From Salinisphaera sp. (lineage in GTDB: Bacteria > Pseudomonadota > Gammaproteobacteria > Nevskiales > Salinisphaeraceae), in NCBI RefSeq assembly GCF_002729955.1, contig NZ_PBYA01000008.1, positions 1-64,000 of the forward strand: a DNA stretch of 64,000 nucleotides, in the 5' to 3' direction. Positions 18,172 to 28,074 of the stretch are shown here, one piece after another. Made by a program: the position numbers and the translations under genes. The notes under the pieces were generated by a model. That model made no database searches and was not told the origin of the DNA. It saw only the letters and a program-made list of their open reading frames with translations. Within the stretch, counting starts at the first letter, position 1, and every line of letters begins with the position of its first letter.

Positions 18172-18927
18172 TCAGTCGGCAACCGGTACGAGCACGCGCT
18201 TGAGAAAGTCGCGGGTGCGCGCGGCGCGCGGTGCAGAAAGCAGCGTCGCCGGCGGGCCCTGCTCGACAATGCCGCCGCCGTCCATGAACACCACCCGGTC
18301 AGCCACCTCGCGCGCGAAGGCGATTTCGTGCGTGACCACGATCATGGTCATGCCCTCGGCGGCCAGGCGGCGCATGACCGACAGCACTTCGCCCACCAGC
18401 TCGGGATCCAGTGCCGAGGTGGGCTCGTCGAACAGCATCAGCGCCGGATCCATCGACAGCGCCCGAGCGATCGCGACCCGCTGCTGCTGGCCGCCCGACA
18501 GACGCGCCGGATAAGCATCCAGCTTGTCGCCGAGCCCCACCCGTTCCAGGTTTTCGCGAGCGATCCGCTCGGCAACCTCGCGTTTGTTCTTCAATACCGT
18601 CGTCAACGCCAGGGTGCAGTTATCCAGCGCGTTGTGATGCGGGAACAGATTGAACTGCTGAAACACCATGCCGATCTGGCGGCGTGCGGCATCGATATCG
18701 CAGTCGGGGTCGGTCAGCTCCCGGCCGTTGACCCGAACCGTGCCGGCCTGCGGCGTCTCCAGCAGATTCACACAGCGCAGCAACGTGGACTTGCCCGAAC
18801 CCGAAGGCCCGATCACGCAGACGACCTCGCCGCGCGCCACGCTGAAATCGATATCGCGCAGCACGTGGTTGGGGCCGAAGTACTTGTTCAGCCCGCGAAT
18901 TTCGACCAGCGGTTCGGCCTGGCTCAT
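18172..18927 (-). CDS. Polar amino-acid ABC transporter, ATP-binding protein (GlnQ type)
   Basis: 251 residues. Walker [11 protein letters not shown]-loop FQQFNLFPH, signature [15 protein letters not shown], Walker [15 protein letters not shown] and H-loop VTHE are all present. FNLFPHxxxLxN together with [10 protein letters not shown] is typical of the GlnQ/HisP/ArtP group that powers uptake of polar amino acids. The ATG at 18927 starts one base before the permease stop region ends, so it is the last gene of a substrate-binding protein, permease, ATPase operon read right to left. Confidence 0.93.
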   Translation of the reverse strand: MSQAEPLVEIRGLNKYFGPNHVLRDIDFSVARGEVVCVIGPSGSGKSTLLRCVNLLETPQAGTVRVNGRELTDPDCDIDAARRQIGMVFQQFNLFPHHNALDNCTLALTTVLKNKREVAERIARENLERVGLGDKLDAYPARLSGGQQQRVAIARALSMDPALMLFDEPTSALDPELVGEVLSVMRRLAAEGMTMIVVTHEIAFAREVADRVVFMDGGGIVEQGPPATLLSAPRAARTRDFLKRVLVPVAD

Positions 18928-18928
18928 A

Positions 18929-19750
18929 TCACCGCCCCCGTGACGCCGCCGCTTCCATGCGCCGTACGATGATCGACAGCGGCAGGGTGATGATCAGATA
19001 ACCCAGGCCCGCCACCACCAGCGGCGTGATATTCACATTGCTGTTGGCCGCGGCCCGTCCGAATTTGGTGAGATCGAAATTGGCCGCCGACAGGCCAACG
19101 ATGAAGACCAGCGAAGAGTCTTTGATAAGCATGATCAGCTCGTTGGTCAACGGCGGGATCATGATCCGGAATGCCTGTGGCAGGGTGATCCGCCACATGG
19201 CCTGGCTGGCCGACATGCCCAGTGAACGCGCCGCCTCGATCTGCCCGCGAGGCACCGCCTGGATACCCGCGCGAATGGTTTCGGCCATATAGGCACTACC
19301 CACGATGCCCAGGGCCGCCCACACCGTGCCGTAGGGCGGCAAGGGCATGGCCAGGCCGGGGAACGCCAGCGGCAGCAACGAAAACGCCATGAATACCACC
19401 AGCGCCGGCAGGCCCCGGAAGAACTCGATATAGACAGTGGCCAGCCAACGATAGGGCCCGACGTCGGACAGACGCATCATCGCCAGCAGCGTGCCGGCGA
19501 CAAGCCCCAGAACGAAGCCGCCCGCGGTATAGACCAGCGTGTTCCAAAGCGCCAGCCACAGGCCGTGCATGACGGTATCGCGGATCAGGCCGGGATCGAA
19601 GAAGGTCCGGCCGATCTGTGCCCAGTCCGCCAGCAGGGCCGCGGCGACGACCATCGCCACCAGCAGCGCGTACTGCACGGCACGAATACGCCGGGCCCGA
19701 ATACGCGGGCTCGTCCTGCGGGGCGCCGCCCCGCCTTGCCGGGTCGTCAT
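18929..19750 (-). CDS. Polar amino-acid ABC transporter, permease
   Basis: 273 residues. After a basic N-terminus there are about six hydrophobic segments. The EAA loop that docks the ATPase reads [20 protein letters not shown], followed by [21 protein letters not shown] is the HisM/GlnP-family hallmark. Only one permease gene is present, so the transporter probably uses a homodimer of this protein. It lies between the binding protein (9-base gap) and the ATPase. Confidence 0.92.
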   Translation of the reverse strand: MTTRQGGAAPRRTSPRIRARRIRAVQYALLVAMVVAAALLADWAQIGRTFFDPGLIRDTVMHGLWLALWNTLVYTAGGFVLGLVAGTLLAMMRLSDVGPYRWLATVYIEFFRGLPALVVFMAFSLLPLAFPGLAMPLPPYGTVWAALGIVGSAYMAETIRAGIQAVPRGQIEAARSLGMSASQAMWRITLPQAFRIMIPPLTNELIMLIKDSSLVFIVGLSAANFDLTKFGRAAANSNVNITPLVVAGLGYLIITLPLSIIVRRMEAAASRGR

Positions 19751-19759
19751 GCCAGCCGG

Positions 19760-20596
19760 CTATTGTTCGTTGATCGTGCCCGGCACCTGGCCGAACCATT
19801 TCTTGAAGATTTCGTCGTAGCGGCCGTTTTCCCGGGCCTTGGCCAGCGCTTCGTTGAGTCGCTCGATGAGCTTCTGTGCGTTTTCGTCGTCCTTTTTGGC
19901 GAGAAAGCCGTAGCGCTCGCCGGTATCAAATTCCGCCGCGATCTCGGTATCCGGGTTGTCCGCTGCGTACTGATACAGCGGCCCGTTGTCGTTGATGGCG
20001 GCATCAACCTTGCCCGCACTCACCGCAGTGGTTTCCAGGGCGAGATCGTCGAATACCACGGTCGTATAGCCGTACTGCTCGGCGTGCTTGTCGGCATAGA
20101 TTGCGCCGGTGGTATCGGTCTGGGTGCCCAGGCGCTTGCCTTGCAGATCTTCAAGGCTTTCGTAATCGCTGCCCTTTTTCACCAGCAGCGCCTGGGTCGC
20201 GTTGAAATACGGGTCCGAGAACAGTACCGCCTCTTCCCGCTTGGGCGTGATCGTCGCCCCGCCCATGGCCAGATCGCAGGTGCCGGCGGCGAGCACCGCC
20301 CCCGACGTGATCTGGTTCCAGTCCACGCTCACCACATGCGTCTCCACGCCCAGATCCTGGGCCAGAAGATCGACCAGATCGACGTCGAAGCCGACCACTT
20401 CCCCGTTATCGCCGGTGAACTGGAAGGGCTTGTAGGGAATATGGGTACACACCGTCAATGCGTCGGCATTGACCAGATGAATACCGTCGACGGTGGCGCC
20501 CTCGTCCTGGCTGCAGGCCGAGAGCGTCAAGGCCAGCAGACCGGCAGAAAACAGTATGGCCAGGCGGCCGAGACGGCGCGTTGAAGCGATCACCAT
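19760..20596 (-). CDS. Amino-acid-binding lipoprotein (SBP family 3)
   Basis: 278 residues. The signal peptide ends in a lipobox, ALTLSAC (Cys at about 28), so it should be lipid-anchored. The mature part has the family-3 solute-binding pattern: IPYKPFQF, GFDVDLVDLLAQDLG, CDLAMGGATITPKRE and FSDPYF near the ligand pocket. It is the first gene of the operon and should deliver a polar amino acid to the permease. The exact substrate cannot be read from the sequence. Confidence 0.92.
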   Translation of the reverse strand: MVIASTRRLGRLAILFSAGLLALTLSACSQDEGATVDGIHLVNADALTVCTHIPYKPFQFTGDNGEVVGFDVDLVDLLAQDLGVETHVVSVDWNQITSGAVLAAGTCDLAMGGATITPKREEAVLFSDPYFNATQALLVKKGSDYESLEDLQGKRLGTQTDTTGAIYADKHAEQYGYTTVVFDDLALETTAVSAGKVDAAINDNGPLYQYAADNPDTEIAAEFDTGERYGFLAKKDDENAQKLIERLNEALAKARENGRYDEIFKKWFGQVPGTINEQ

Positions 20597-20731
20597 GAAC
20601 TTCCCCGTTGGGTGTCGTTATATCGTCAAATTCCCCTTGCAATGAGTCTGCCACATTGGCCGGACACCCCGGCAATACGACCTTTGCGCAACGCGCTGGC
20701 ACCCGATGCGGGCCTGTTAAGTCTGTATTGC

Positions 20732-21844
20732 CTAGCCTGCCCCCGGCTGACGCATGCAGGCCTGCCAGCGCGAATACACCCGCTCGGCGAACCAGGCGGT
20801 GGTGAGGTTGCGGGTGATCTTCGGGCTTTCGAGCTCGATACCGGGCAGGATTACCCGCGCCACCCGTTCGCCCGCCTGGGTATCGGCCAGCGCATAGACA
20901 CGCTGATAGAGCCGCGTCTGCTCGAAGTTGGGGCCGCTGCCCTTGGTGAGGTCGCGACGGATCGGGCCTTCATCCATCTCCAGACGATCGCTCAGCGACT
21001 TGGTGGCCCGTTCGGTGTTGCTGATCGAGAACGCCCGGTACGAGATCAGATCCCCGTCGAGGGCGAGATCGGTGCCCGTGAGCTGGCTTACCGCCCGCTG
21101 AAACGCCGCGTTGCGGCTGGCATACCAGCCGGCGTTGTAGTCGGCAAAGCGATAGAGCGGGCTCGGATAATCGACCTCATAGCCCAGCAGATGGAGGATG
21201 CCGAAATACAGCCCGCCGCGGCGGCTGAACACTTCCTCGCGTACCGACTCGGCATCGGCGTAGGGATAGTCCTCGGCATGGTCTTCGGCGAAATCGATCG
21301 CCACCTGCATCGGCCCGCCCGTCTGCACCGGGTTGAAGCCGCCGAACAGGGTGCTGCCCAACGGCACGCGGTCGATGAATTCCTCGAACAGATCGTTCAG
21401 ATCATTTTCGGTACGTACCGTAGCCAGGCGTTCGTCATAAGTCTGGCCGTTGGCGGACTCCAGCCCCAGGGCCTTGTCGAGCAGAAAATCGGGTATATGC
21501 GCGGCTGCCGCCCGCCGTTCGATCTCGCCGCGGGCGATGCGCGCAAGACCGGGCACCACCGGCGCGGCGCGATACGACGACTCCTGGGCGATCACCGCCA
21601 GCGTCGCACACAGATTCGAGCTCGACGCCTCGATATTCTGCGCGGCGAAAGCGGTTTCGATATCGGCTGCCCAGCCGGCGCGATCGTCCACGCTCGCGGG
21701 CATGCGCGACACCAGCTCGGCGCGCACCTCGGCGGGCGGCCGGCGGGGCATCTCGGTAGGGCGCAGCGCGGCACAGCCGGCCAGCCACAACAGGTTCACG
21801 GCAACGACTGCGCGCAGCGCGCGGGTAGCAACGACACTCGACAT
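20732..21844 (-). CDS. DUF1615-family lipoprotein
   Basis: 370 residues. The signal peptide ends in a lipobox, LLWLAGC, so it should be a lipoprotein. The family pattern is clear (AGWAADIETAFA, TLAVIAQESSYRA, IPDFLL, VPLGSTLFGGFNPVQTGGPM, GGLYFGILHLLGY). The function of DUF1615 proteins is unknown; the QESS/GGPMQV blocks faintly recall lysozyme-like folds, but I would not assign activity. The ATG at 21844 is used because it places the signal peptide at the N-terminus; the longer frame adds 26 residues. Confidence 0.85.
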   Translation of the reverse strand: MSSVVATRALRAVVAVNLLWLAGCAALRPTEMPRRPPAEVRAELVSRMPASVDDRAGWAADIETAFAAQNIEASSSNLCATLAVIAQESSYRAAPVVPGLARIARGEIERRAAAAHIPDFLLDKALGLESANGQTYDERLATVRTENDLNDLFEEFIDRVPLGSTLFGGFNPVQTGGPMQVAIDFAEDHAEDYPYADAESVREEVFSRRGGLYFGILHLLGYEVDYPSPLYRFADYNAGWYASRNAAFQRAVSQLTGTDLALDGDLISYRAFSISNTERATKSLSDRLEMDEGPIRRDLTKGSGPNFEQTRLYQRVYALADTQAGERVARVILPGIELESPKITRNLTTAWFAERVYSRWQACMRQPGAG

Positions 21845-21951
21845 GAGCGCGACTCTGCCCGAGCGCTGGGTTTTATGCGAACACGGGCGTTGGGCCTGCC
21901 CCGCGTGCGGGATAAGATGCACCCACCTGTTTCGTCATCACGCTTTCGTCC

Positions 21952-23229
21952 TTGCGCTCGTTTCGCTTCATCCATGCCGCCGATATCCATCTCGACAGCC
22001 CCATGCGCGGGCTTTCGGAGGATGTGCCCGGGGTCGCCGAGCGGCTGCGCCTGGCCACCCGGGAAGCGTTGACCGCGCTCATTGACGCGGCGATCGAACG
22101 CGCGGTGGATTTCGTGATTATCGCCGGCGATGTGTACGACGGCGACTGGCGCGATTACCAGACCGGCGTGTTCTTCGTGCGCCAGATGCACCGCCTGGCC
22201 AGCGCGTCGATCCCGGTGTATCTGATCCACGGCAATCACGACGCCCAGAACCAGATGACGCGCAGCCTGTCGCTGCCGAACAACGTGCACGTGTTCTCGC
22301 ACGAAGACGCTGAAACCAGCGTGCTCGAACATCTCGACGTGGCCGTTCACGGCACAAGCTATGCCGAGCGCGCGGTCACCGACAATCTGGTGCCCGGCTA
22401 CCCCGCACCGGTTGCCGAGCACTTCAATATCGGCGTGCTGCATACGGGCCTGGGCGGGCGTGGCGGTCACGCCAACTATGCGCCCTGCTCGCTCGACGAA
22501 CTCACTGCCAAGGGCTATGACTACTGGGCGCTGGGCCACGTGCACGCCGCCGAGGTGCTGGCCGAACACCCGCATGTGGTGTTCTCGGGCAATCTCCAGG
22601 GCCGGTCCATTCGCGAAACCGGAGCCAAGAGCGCCTATGAAGTGGTAGTGGAAGACGGTCGCGTGGCCGAGCTGCACGCCATTCATTGCGATGTCGCCCG
22701 CTGGGCCGAAAGCGAGGTGGACATCGCCACCGCCGACGACTTCAACGACGTGATTGCGGCCATGCGCCGGGCGATCGAAAACGGCGCGAACGACGTCGCG
22801 GGGCGTCTTCTGGCGGTACGCCTACGCCTGACCGGCACCACTGCCCTGCACGACCAACTCGCGGCCGCGCCCGAACGCCTGCTGGCCGAAGCACGAACTG
22901 CGGCCGCCGGGCTGGGCGCCGCCCAGGTCTATGTCGAAAAGATCAAACTGGCGACCACGCCCGCACTCGATGCCGCCACCCGGCGCGAACGCCAGGATGC
23001 GCTGGGCGAAATGCTGCGTCTGCTCGACGAAGCCGTCGACGACCCCGATATTCGGGCGATGATCGAAAAGGATATTCGCCGCCTGGCCGAACGCCTCCCC
23101 TACGAGATACGCGAACACGCCGACGACGTACTGCTGCGTGCGGCCATCGACGGCGATACGGCGACCCTGATCGACGGGGCCGGCGATTATCTGCTCTCGC
23201 GCCTGGCCGCCGACGAGAGCGCGCCGTGA
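21952..23229 (+). CDS. yhaO: SbcD/Mre11-like nuclease (YhaO type)
   Basis: 425 residues. The metallophosphoesterase motifs are FIHAADIHLDSP (I), IIAGDVYDGDW (II), YLIHGNHDAQN (III) and YWALGHVHAAEV (V). The GHxH and GNHD metal-binding boxes are intact. A C-terminal helical part follows (about 280-425). The start must be TTG 21952: no in-frame ATG or GTG exists between the upstream stop and the conserved FRFIHAADIHLD. The stop overlaps the start of the next gene (GTGA), so the two are translationally coupled. Together they resemble Mre11/Rad50-type DNA-end processing pairs. Confidence 0.9.
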   Translation: MRSFRFIHAADIHLDSPMRGLSEDVPGVAERLRLATREALTALIDAAIERAVDFVIIAGDVYDGDWRDYQTGVFFVRQMHRLASASIPVYLIHGNHDAQNQMTRSLSLPNNVHVFSHEDAETSVLEHLDVAVHGTSYAERAVTDNLVPGYPAPVAEHFNIGVLHTGLGGRGGHANYAPCSLDELTAKGYDYWALGHVHAAEVLAEHPHVVFSGNLQGRSIRETGAKSAYEVVVEDGRVAELHAIHCDVARWAESEVDIATADDFNDVIAAMRRAIENGANDVAGRLLAVRLRLTGTTALHDQLAAAPERLLAEARTAAAGLGAAQVYVEKIKLATTPALDAATRRERQDALGEMLRLLDEAVDDPDIRAMIEKDIRRLAERLPYEIREHADDVLLRAAIDGDTATLIDGAGDYLLSRLAADESAP

Positions 23230-26200
23230 GGTTCGCGCAACTCGATCTTCTCGCCTACGGTCATTTCACCGACCGCCGGCTGGTCTTCGTACGCGGCGCG
23301 ACCGACCTGCAACTCGTGTTCGGCGCCAACGAGGCGGGCAAATCCACTGCCCGCAGCGCGATCGGCGATTTCCTGTTCGGTTTTCCGACCCAGACCGAAC
23401 TCAACTTCGTGCATGCCTACAACGCCCTGCGTATCGGTGCACGTATCGAGGCCGGCGAAGCCGAGATCGAGGCGATCCGCAAAAAGGGCCGCAAGAACAC
23501 GCTGCTCGATGCAGAGGGCGGGCCCGCTAACACGCTGGAAACCGAGCTGGACCGCCAGCTCGCGGGCGCGGATCGGGCGTTTTTCACCCGCATGTTCAGC
23601 CTCGACCATGAAGGCCTGCGCGCCGGCGGCGAAACCCTGGCCGCGGCCGATGCCAACGCCGATACCGCCCTGCTTTCGGCCGGCTCGGGGCTGGCGGACG
23701 TGCTCGCCGAACGCGAAGCCCTGGTGGCCGAGGCGGACGGGCTCTGGGCGCCCAACGCCTCCCAGAACCGTCGTTACTATCAGGCCGAAGCCCGGCTCAA
23801 GACGGCCGACGCGGATATTCGCGAACACGAAGTCACGGTCGGCGACTGGCAGCGCCGCCGCGAGGCCTTCGACGCCGCCGAAGCACACTACGAACAGCTC
23901 GCCGAACGCCGTCGCGCGCTCGACCACCAACGTCTCGAGCTGGAACGTATTCGCCGCGTCGCCCGCCCGGCGCGCCGCTATCGCGAGATCGAAGCCGAAC
24001 TCGCCGAGCTTAAAGAAACGCCCGATCTGGATGTCGATGCCCGGCCGGCCTTCGAGCGCGCCTGCCAGACGCTCGAATCCAGCCGCATCGCGATTGCCTC
24101 CATCCAGGATCAGATCGCAGCCATCGATGCCGAAATCGAAACGCTGGTCGACGAACCCGCCCTGCGCGAGGCCGGGGACACCATCGAGCGCCTGGCCGAG
24201 CAGCGCGGCCAGATCGCCACCGACCGCGAGCGCATCGCCGAAATCGAACGCGAACGCGCCCGGCTGACCCAGGCGCTGGACCGCGATCGCACCGAGCTGG
24301 GCTGGCAGGACGAGCATACGCCCTGGCCCAGCGCCACCGCCCTCGCCCAGGCCCGGCGTATCGCCACCGACGAAGCCACGCTTCGCCAGAGCGTCGCGCA
24401 TGCGACGAACAACCTCCAAAACGCCCGCGAAGCCGACGCACGGCTGGCCGACGAGCTGCAATCGCTGGGCGATAGCCGCGATACCGCCGCGCTCGAGGCA
24501 TGGCTGACCGCCACCACCCGCGAAGGCGATCTCGAAGCCGAGCTGCGCAGCGTCCAGGCGAACGTCGACCGGCTGGATCGCGATATCGAACGTCGCCTGG
24601 CCGCCCTGAAACCGGCCGTGAGCGACAGCGACACGCTGGCCGGCCTGGCGGTGCCGGCTCGCGAGCGCGTCGATGAATTCGAGACCGAGCTCGCCGACGC
24701 CAGCGAGGCGCACAAGCGTCATCAGCAACGCCTCGACGAACTGAGCGACGAGGTCGAACGCGCCCGCGATGCCCTGGCCCGCCGCCGCGCCGACGAGGCA
24801 CTGCCGAGTATCGAGGCGCTGCAATCGAGCCGTTCGCATCGCGATGCCTGCTGGCAGCTCGTACGCCGGCGCTATGTCGAAAAGCGCGAACCGGATCTGT
24901 TCGACCAGCCCGAAACGCCGGCACTCGACAAGGCCAGCGAAAAGAACCCGGTGTCTGCCTTCGAGCGCAGCACGCAGGCGGCCGACGAACTGGCCGATGC
25001 CCGTTTCGACCGGGCCGAAGCCATTGCCCAGGACGCCGAACGCCAGCGCCACGTGGCCGAACGCGAACAGGCGCTCGAACAGGCGACAACACGTCGAGAC
25101 GACGCCAGGGCCCGTCTCGACGGGCTGCGAACCGAATGGAAAGCCCTGTGGCTGTCGGCCGATATCGAGCCCGCCAGCCCGGCCGCGATGCGGGACTGGC
25201 TCGACCGCCGCGACGGCCTGCTTACGGCACGCGCCGACCGTATCGAAGCCGTCGCCGCCCGCGACGATCTGGCCGCGCGTATCGACGCGCAGCGCATACA
25301 GCTCCTCGAGCTGCTCGGTCATGGCGACAAATCGACCCACACCGCCCTGGCGGTGTTGATCGAACAGGCCCGCCAGACAGTCGAACGCGAAAAACGCCGC
25401 AGCGACGAACGCCGGCGTATCGAACGCGAACGCGGCGACTACGCCCGCCGTATCGATACGTTGCTTAGCGAACACAGGACGGCCGAAGCCGCGCTGGACG
25501 ACTGGCAGCAACGCTGGCACGCGGCTCTTGCCGAACTTGGTCTGGACGCGCATCTGGACGCCGACGCCGGCCGGGCCGCCCTCGACGTGCTCGACAGCGC
25601 GCGTGAGCATGCCCGTACCAGCCGCGATCTGGCCGCCGAACAGGCCGATCTCGTCGAACGCCGCCAGCGTTTCGAACAGCGGCTGGCACAGGTACTCGAC
25701 GCCACGGGCCGAACCGCGAACGAAAACGAAGCCGCCGAGCAGAGCGTGCAGCGACTCAACGCTGCGCTACGCGACGCCCAGAGCCGCCACGACCGGCTAC
25801 AGACCCGCCAAAGCGATCGCCAACGCCAGGGCGAACAGATCGCCGAGCACGAGGCCACCCGAGCCGAGGCCCAGCGTCGTATCGACGCCCTCTGTCGACA
25901 GGCGGGGGTCGCCGATGCCCAGGCGCTCGAAAGCGTCATCACGCGTGCCGAACGCCGCCGGGCGCTGGCAGACGAACAGGCCGCCACCGCCGACACCCTG
26001 GCCGAACAGGGCGATGGCCGGGCGGTAGACAATCTCATCGCCGCAGTCGAGGCCAGCGATCTCGATTCGCTGCGCGAACAGATCGATGCCCTGGCCGATC
26101 AGCTCGAGGACGTGGACGACGAACTGGGCCCGGCCCGCGACGCCCGCAACGAAGCCCGCGCCGATTTCGAGGCCATCGGCGGCGACGATCGCGCCGTGAC

Positions 26201-26729
26201 CGCCGCGGCGGAACGCCAGACCGCCCTCGCCGACATGCAGGACGCCGCCGAACGTTACCTGCGGGTCGGCACCGCGGCCCTGCTGCTCAAATGGGCGGGC
26301 CAGCGCTATGCCATGGACAAGCAGCGCCCGCTCATCGAACGCGGCTCCGCGCTCATGAACCAGCTCACCGGCGGCGCCTTCGAACGCCTGGCTGGCGACT
26401 TCGACGAGCGCGACGAGCTGCAGATCGTGGGCGTACGCGCCGACGGTTCGCACGTACGCCCTGCCGGCATGAGCGAAGGTACGCGCGACCAGCTCTATCT
26501 GGCCCTGCGTATCGCCGCGATCGAGGACTATCTGCAGCGTGCCGCGCCCCTGCCGGTGGTCGCCGACGATCTGTTCATCAACTTCGACGACGAGCGTGCC
26601 CTGGCCGGCCTCGACGTGCTGGCCGGCCTGGCCGAAAAAACCCAGGTCCTGTTCTTCACCCACCATCAGCATCTGCGCGACATGGCTGCAGAAAAGCTGG
26701 GCGATCGCGTACAAACCCATGAGCTGTAA
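23226..26729 (+). CDS. yhaN: SbcC/Rad50-like ATPase (YhaN type)
   Basis: 1167 residues. The N-terminus has the ABC-type Walker A FGANEAGKST about 40 residues in. A very long coiled-coil region follows (about 170-1040, rich in Glu/Arg/Ala heptads). The C-terminal lobe has the signature-like AGMSEGTRDQLYLALRIAA, Walker B LPVVADDLFINFDD and FFTHHQHL. GTG 23226 overlaps the YhaO stop by four bases. A large frame extends upstream but is only the shadow of yhaO. There is no clear zinc-hook CxxC in the coil centre, as in YhaN and unlike SbcC. It probably clamps or tethers DNA ends for the YhaO nuclease. Confidence 0.9.
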   Translation: MRFAQLDLLAYGHFTDRRLVFVRGATDLQLVFGANEAGKSTARSAIGDFLFGFPTQTELNFVHAYNALRIGARIEAGEAEIEAIRKKGRKNTLLDAEGGPANTLETELDRQLAGADRAFFTRMFSLDHEGLRAGGETLAAADANADTALLSAGSGLADVLAEREALVAEADGLWAPNASQNRRYYQAEARLKTADADIREHEVTVGDWQRRREAFDAAEAHYEQLAERRRALDHQRLELERIRRVARPARRYREIEAELAELKETPDLDVDARPAFERACQTLESSRIAIASIQDQIAAIDAEIETLVDEPALREAGDTIERLAEQRGQIATDRERIAEIERERARLTQALDRDRTELGWQDEHTPWPSATALAQARRIATDEATLRQSVAHATNNLQNAREADARLADELQSLGDSRDTAALEAWLTATTREGDLEAELRSVQANVDRLDRDIERRLAALKPAVSDSDTLAGLAVPARERVDEFETELADASEAHKRHQQRLDELSDEVERARDALARRRADEALPSIEALQSSRSHRDACWQLVRRRYVEKREPDLFDQPETPALDKASEKNPVSAFERSTQAADELADARFDRAEAIAQDAERQRHVAEREQALEQATTRRDDARARLDGLRTEWKALWLSADIEPASPAAMRDWLDRRDGLLTARADRIEAVAARDDLAARIDAQRIQLLELLGHGDKSTHTALAVLIEQARQTVEREKRRSDERRRIERERGDYARRIDTLLSEHRTAEAALDDWQQRWHAALAELGLDAHLDADAGRAALDVLDSAREHARTSRDLAAEQADLVERRQRFEQRLAQVLDATGRTANENEAAEQSVQRLNAALRDAQSRHDRLQTRQSDRQRQGEQIAEHEATRAEAQRRIDALCRQAGVADAQALESVITRAERRRALADEQAATADTLAEQGDGRAVDNLIAAVEASDLDSLREQIDALADQLEDVDDELGPARDARNEARADFEAIGGDDRAVTAAAERQTALADMQDAAERYLRVGTAALLLKWAGQRYAMDKQRPLIERGSALMNQLTGGAFERLAGDFDERDELQIVGVRADGSHVRPAGMSEGTRDQLYLALRIAAIEDYLQRAAPLPVVADDLFINFDDERALAGLDVLAGLAEKTQVLFFTHHQHLRDMAAEKLGDRVQTHEL

Positions 26730-27663
26730 ACCCACGCTTGAACCATCGGCCGCGCTTGTCGAAGCGCTGCGACCGCTTGCCGGCATGCGCATCGCGCTGA
26801 TCGCGCCGGCCGGCGGCGTCAAGGATGAACGCATCGATACCGCGCTCGCCGTACTTGCGGCAGCGGGCGTCGAGGCCCTGCTGGGCAGCCACGCCCGGGA
26901 CCATCACCGCTATCTCGCCGGCACCGCCGCCGATCGCCTAGCCGACCTGCAGGCCGCCTTCGAATGGCCGAAAGTCGATGCCGTGTGGTGTCTGCGCGGC
27001 GGCTACGGCAGCGCCCAGTTCGTACAGGCGATCGACTGGGAACGCATTCCGCGCGATGTGCCGCTGGTCGGCTATTCGGATATGAGCCTGTTGCTGGCCG
27101 CATTCGCCCGCCACGAGCGCGCCGCGATTCATGCCTCGGTGGCCACCGAGCTGGCCCTGCCCGGCGCAACGCCGGCCGAGCAACAGGCGCGGGCGGCCTC
27201 GATGGCGTCGCTGGCGGCTTGTTTGCAGCACGAAGTCAGCGAATGGCCGCTGGCCTATCACGGCGGCCCGGCGGAAGCGCTTGCCGGGCGCGTGGTCGGC
27301 GGCAATCTCACCACGCTGGCCAGCGTGGCCGGTACGCCGTCTGCGCTGACGCTGAACGACGACGCCATCCTTTTGCTCGAAGACGTGGGCGAGGCCGAGT
27401 TCCGGCTGGAACGCTGTCTGCAACAGCTGCTCGACTCGATCGATACGCGCCGCGTGAAGGCCCTCGTTCTCGGGCGCTTCGAGCGCTGTACCCTGGCCTG
27501 CGGCATGGATTCGCTGGTCGAGATCGTCGCCGAATACACGAACGCGCGCGGCATCGCCCTGTATTCCGACGCCCCGGTCGGCCACGGCTGCGTCAATCAC
27601 GCCTGGCGCTACGGCGCCCGTGCCCATATCGACGCCAATCGCCTGCGTATCGGCGGCCTCTGA
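26719..27663 (+). CDS. ldcA: LD-carboxypeptidase (peptidase family S66)
   Basis: 314 residues. The catalytic serine lies in LVGYSDMS (S120), the strand IALIAPAGG opens the domain, LLLEDVGEAEFRLER supplies the catalytic Glu, and the active-site His is in APVGHG. LD-carboxypeptidases release the terminal D-Ala from murein tetrapeptides in the cytoplasm, giving tripeptide, the substrate of Mpl (encoded at 3362-4714). The ATG at 26719 overlaps the end of yhaN by 11 bases, so it belongs to the same transcript. Confidence 0.9.
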   Translation: MSCKPTLEPSAALVEALRPLAGMRIALIAPAGGVKDERIDTALAVLAAAGVEALLGSHARDHHRYLAGTAADRLADLQAAFEWPKVDAVWCLRGGYGSAQFVQAIDWERIPRDVPLVGYSDMSLLLAAFARHERAAIHASVATELALPGATPAEQQARAASMASLAACLQHEVSEWPLAYHGGPAEALAGRVVGGNLTTLASVAGTPSALTLNDDAILLLEDVGEAEFRLERCLQQLLDSIDTRRVKALVLGRFERCTLACGMDSLVEIVAEYTNARGIALYSDAPVGHGCVNHAWRYGARAHIDANRLRIGGL

Positions 27664-27718
27664 AGCTCGGGCCGCGTAGCGTCTTTGCGGCGTGCCGCGA
27701 TTGGATCAGACTGGCGCC

Positions 27719-28069
27719 ATGAGCAATGCGGCCCCCTCGCGTGAAAGTCTCGAAGCGCGGCTCGACGAGCTCGAGGCCGAGGCCCGTGCCTATCTCGACG
27801 AGAGCCGCGATGCCGACACGGCAGTAGAACTGGACCAGACCCGTCAGGGACGCCTGTCGCGTATGGACGCCATGCAGGCGCAGGCGATGAGCCGCGCGGC
27901 CCGCAACCGGGCGAACCAGACGCTGCAACGCGTGGCCGCCACGCGCAAACGGCTCGACAGCGCCGATTTCGGCTATTGCCTGGACTGTGACGAGCCGATC
28001 GCCCCGGCCCGACTCGCGCACGACCCCACCACGCTGCGCTGTCTGGACTGTGCCGCCGCCCGCGAATAG
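27719..28069 (+). CDS. DksA/TraR-type zinc-finger protein
   Basis: 116 residues. A helical N-terminus (LEARLDELEAEARAYL) leads to a C4 zinc finger, C87-LD-C90 ... C108-LD-C111, in the DksA/TraR arrangement (GYCLDCDEPIAPARL). The family binds the secondary channel of RNA polymerase. It lacks the DksA coiled-coil-tip Asp-Ala-x-x-Asp in a clear position, so it may be a TraR-like variant. The ATG at 27719 is preferred over an in-frame ATG nine codons upstream. It lies 55 bases after ldcA and converges with the LysR gene. Confidence 0.85.
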   Translation: MSNAAPSRESLEARLDELEAEARAYLDESRDADTAVELDQTRQGRLSRMDAMQAQAMSRAARNRANQTLQRVAATRKRLDSADFGYCLDCDEPIAPARLAHDPTTLRCLDCAAARE

Positions 28070-28074
28070 CGCCG

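Noticed and set aside
22686-26729. A 1347-codon plus-strand frame starting inside yhaO
   Set aside because: The first 180 codons are Arg/Gly-rich shadow of yhaO. The real YhaN begins at GTG 23226 with RFAQLDLLAYGHF, just before the Walker A motif.
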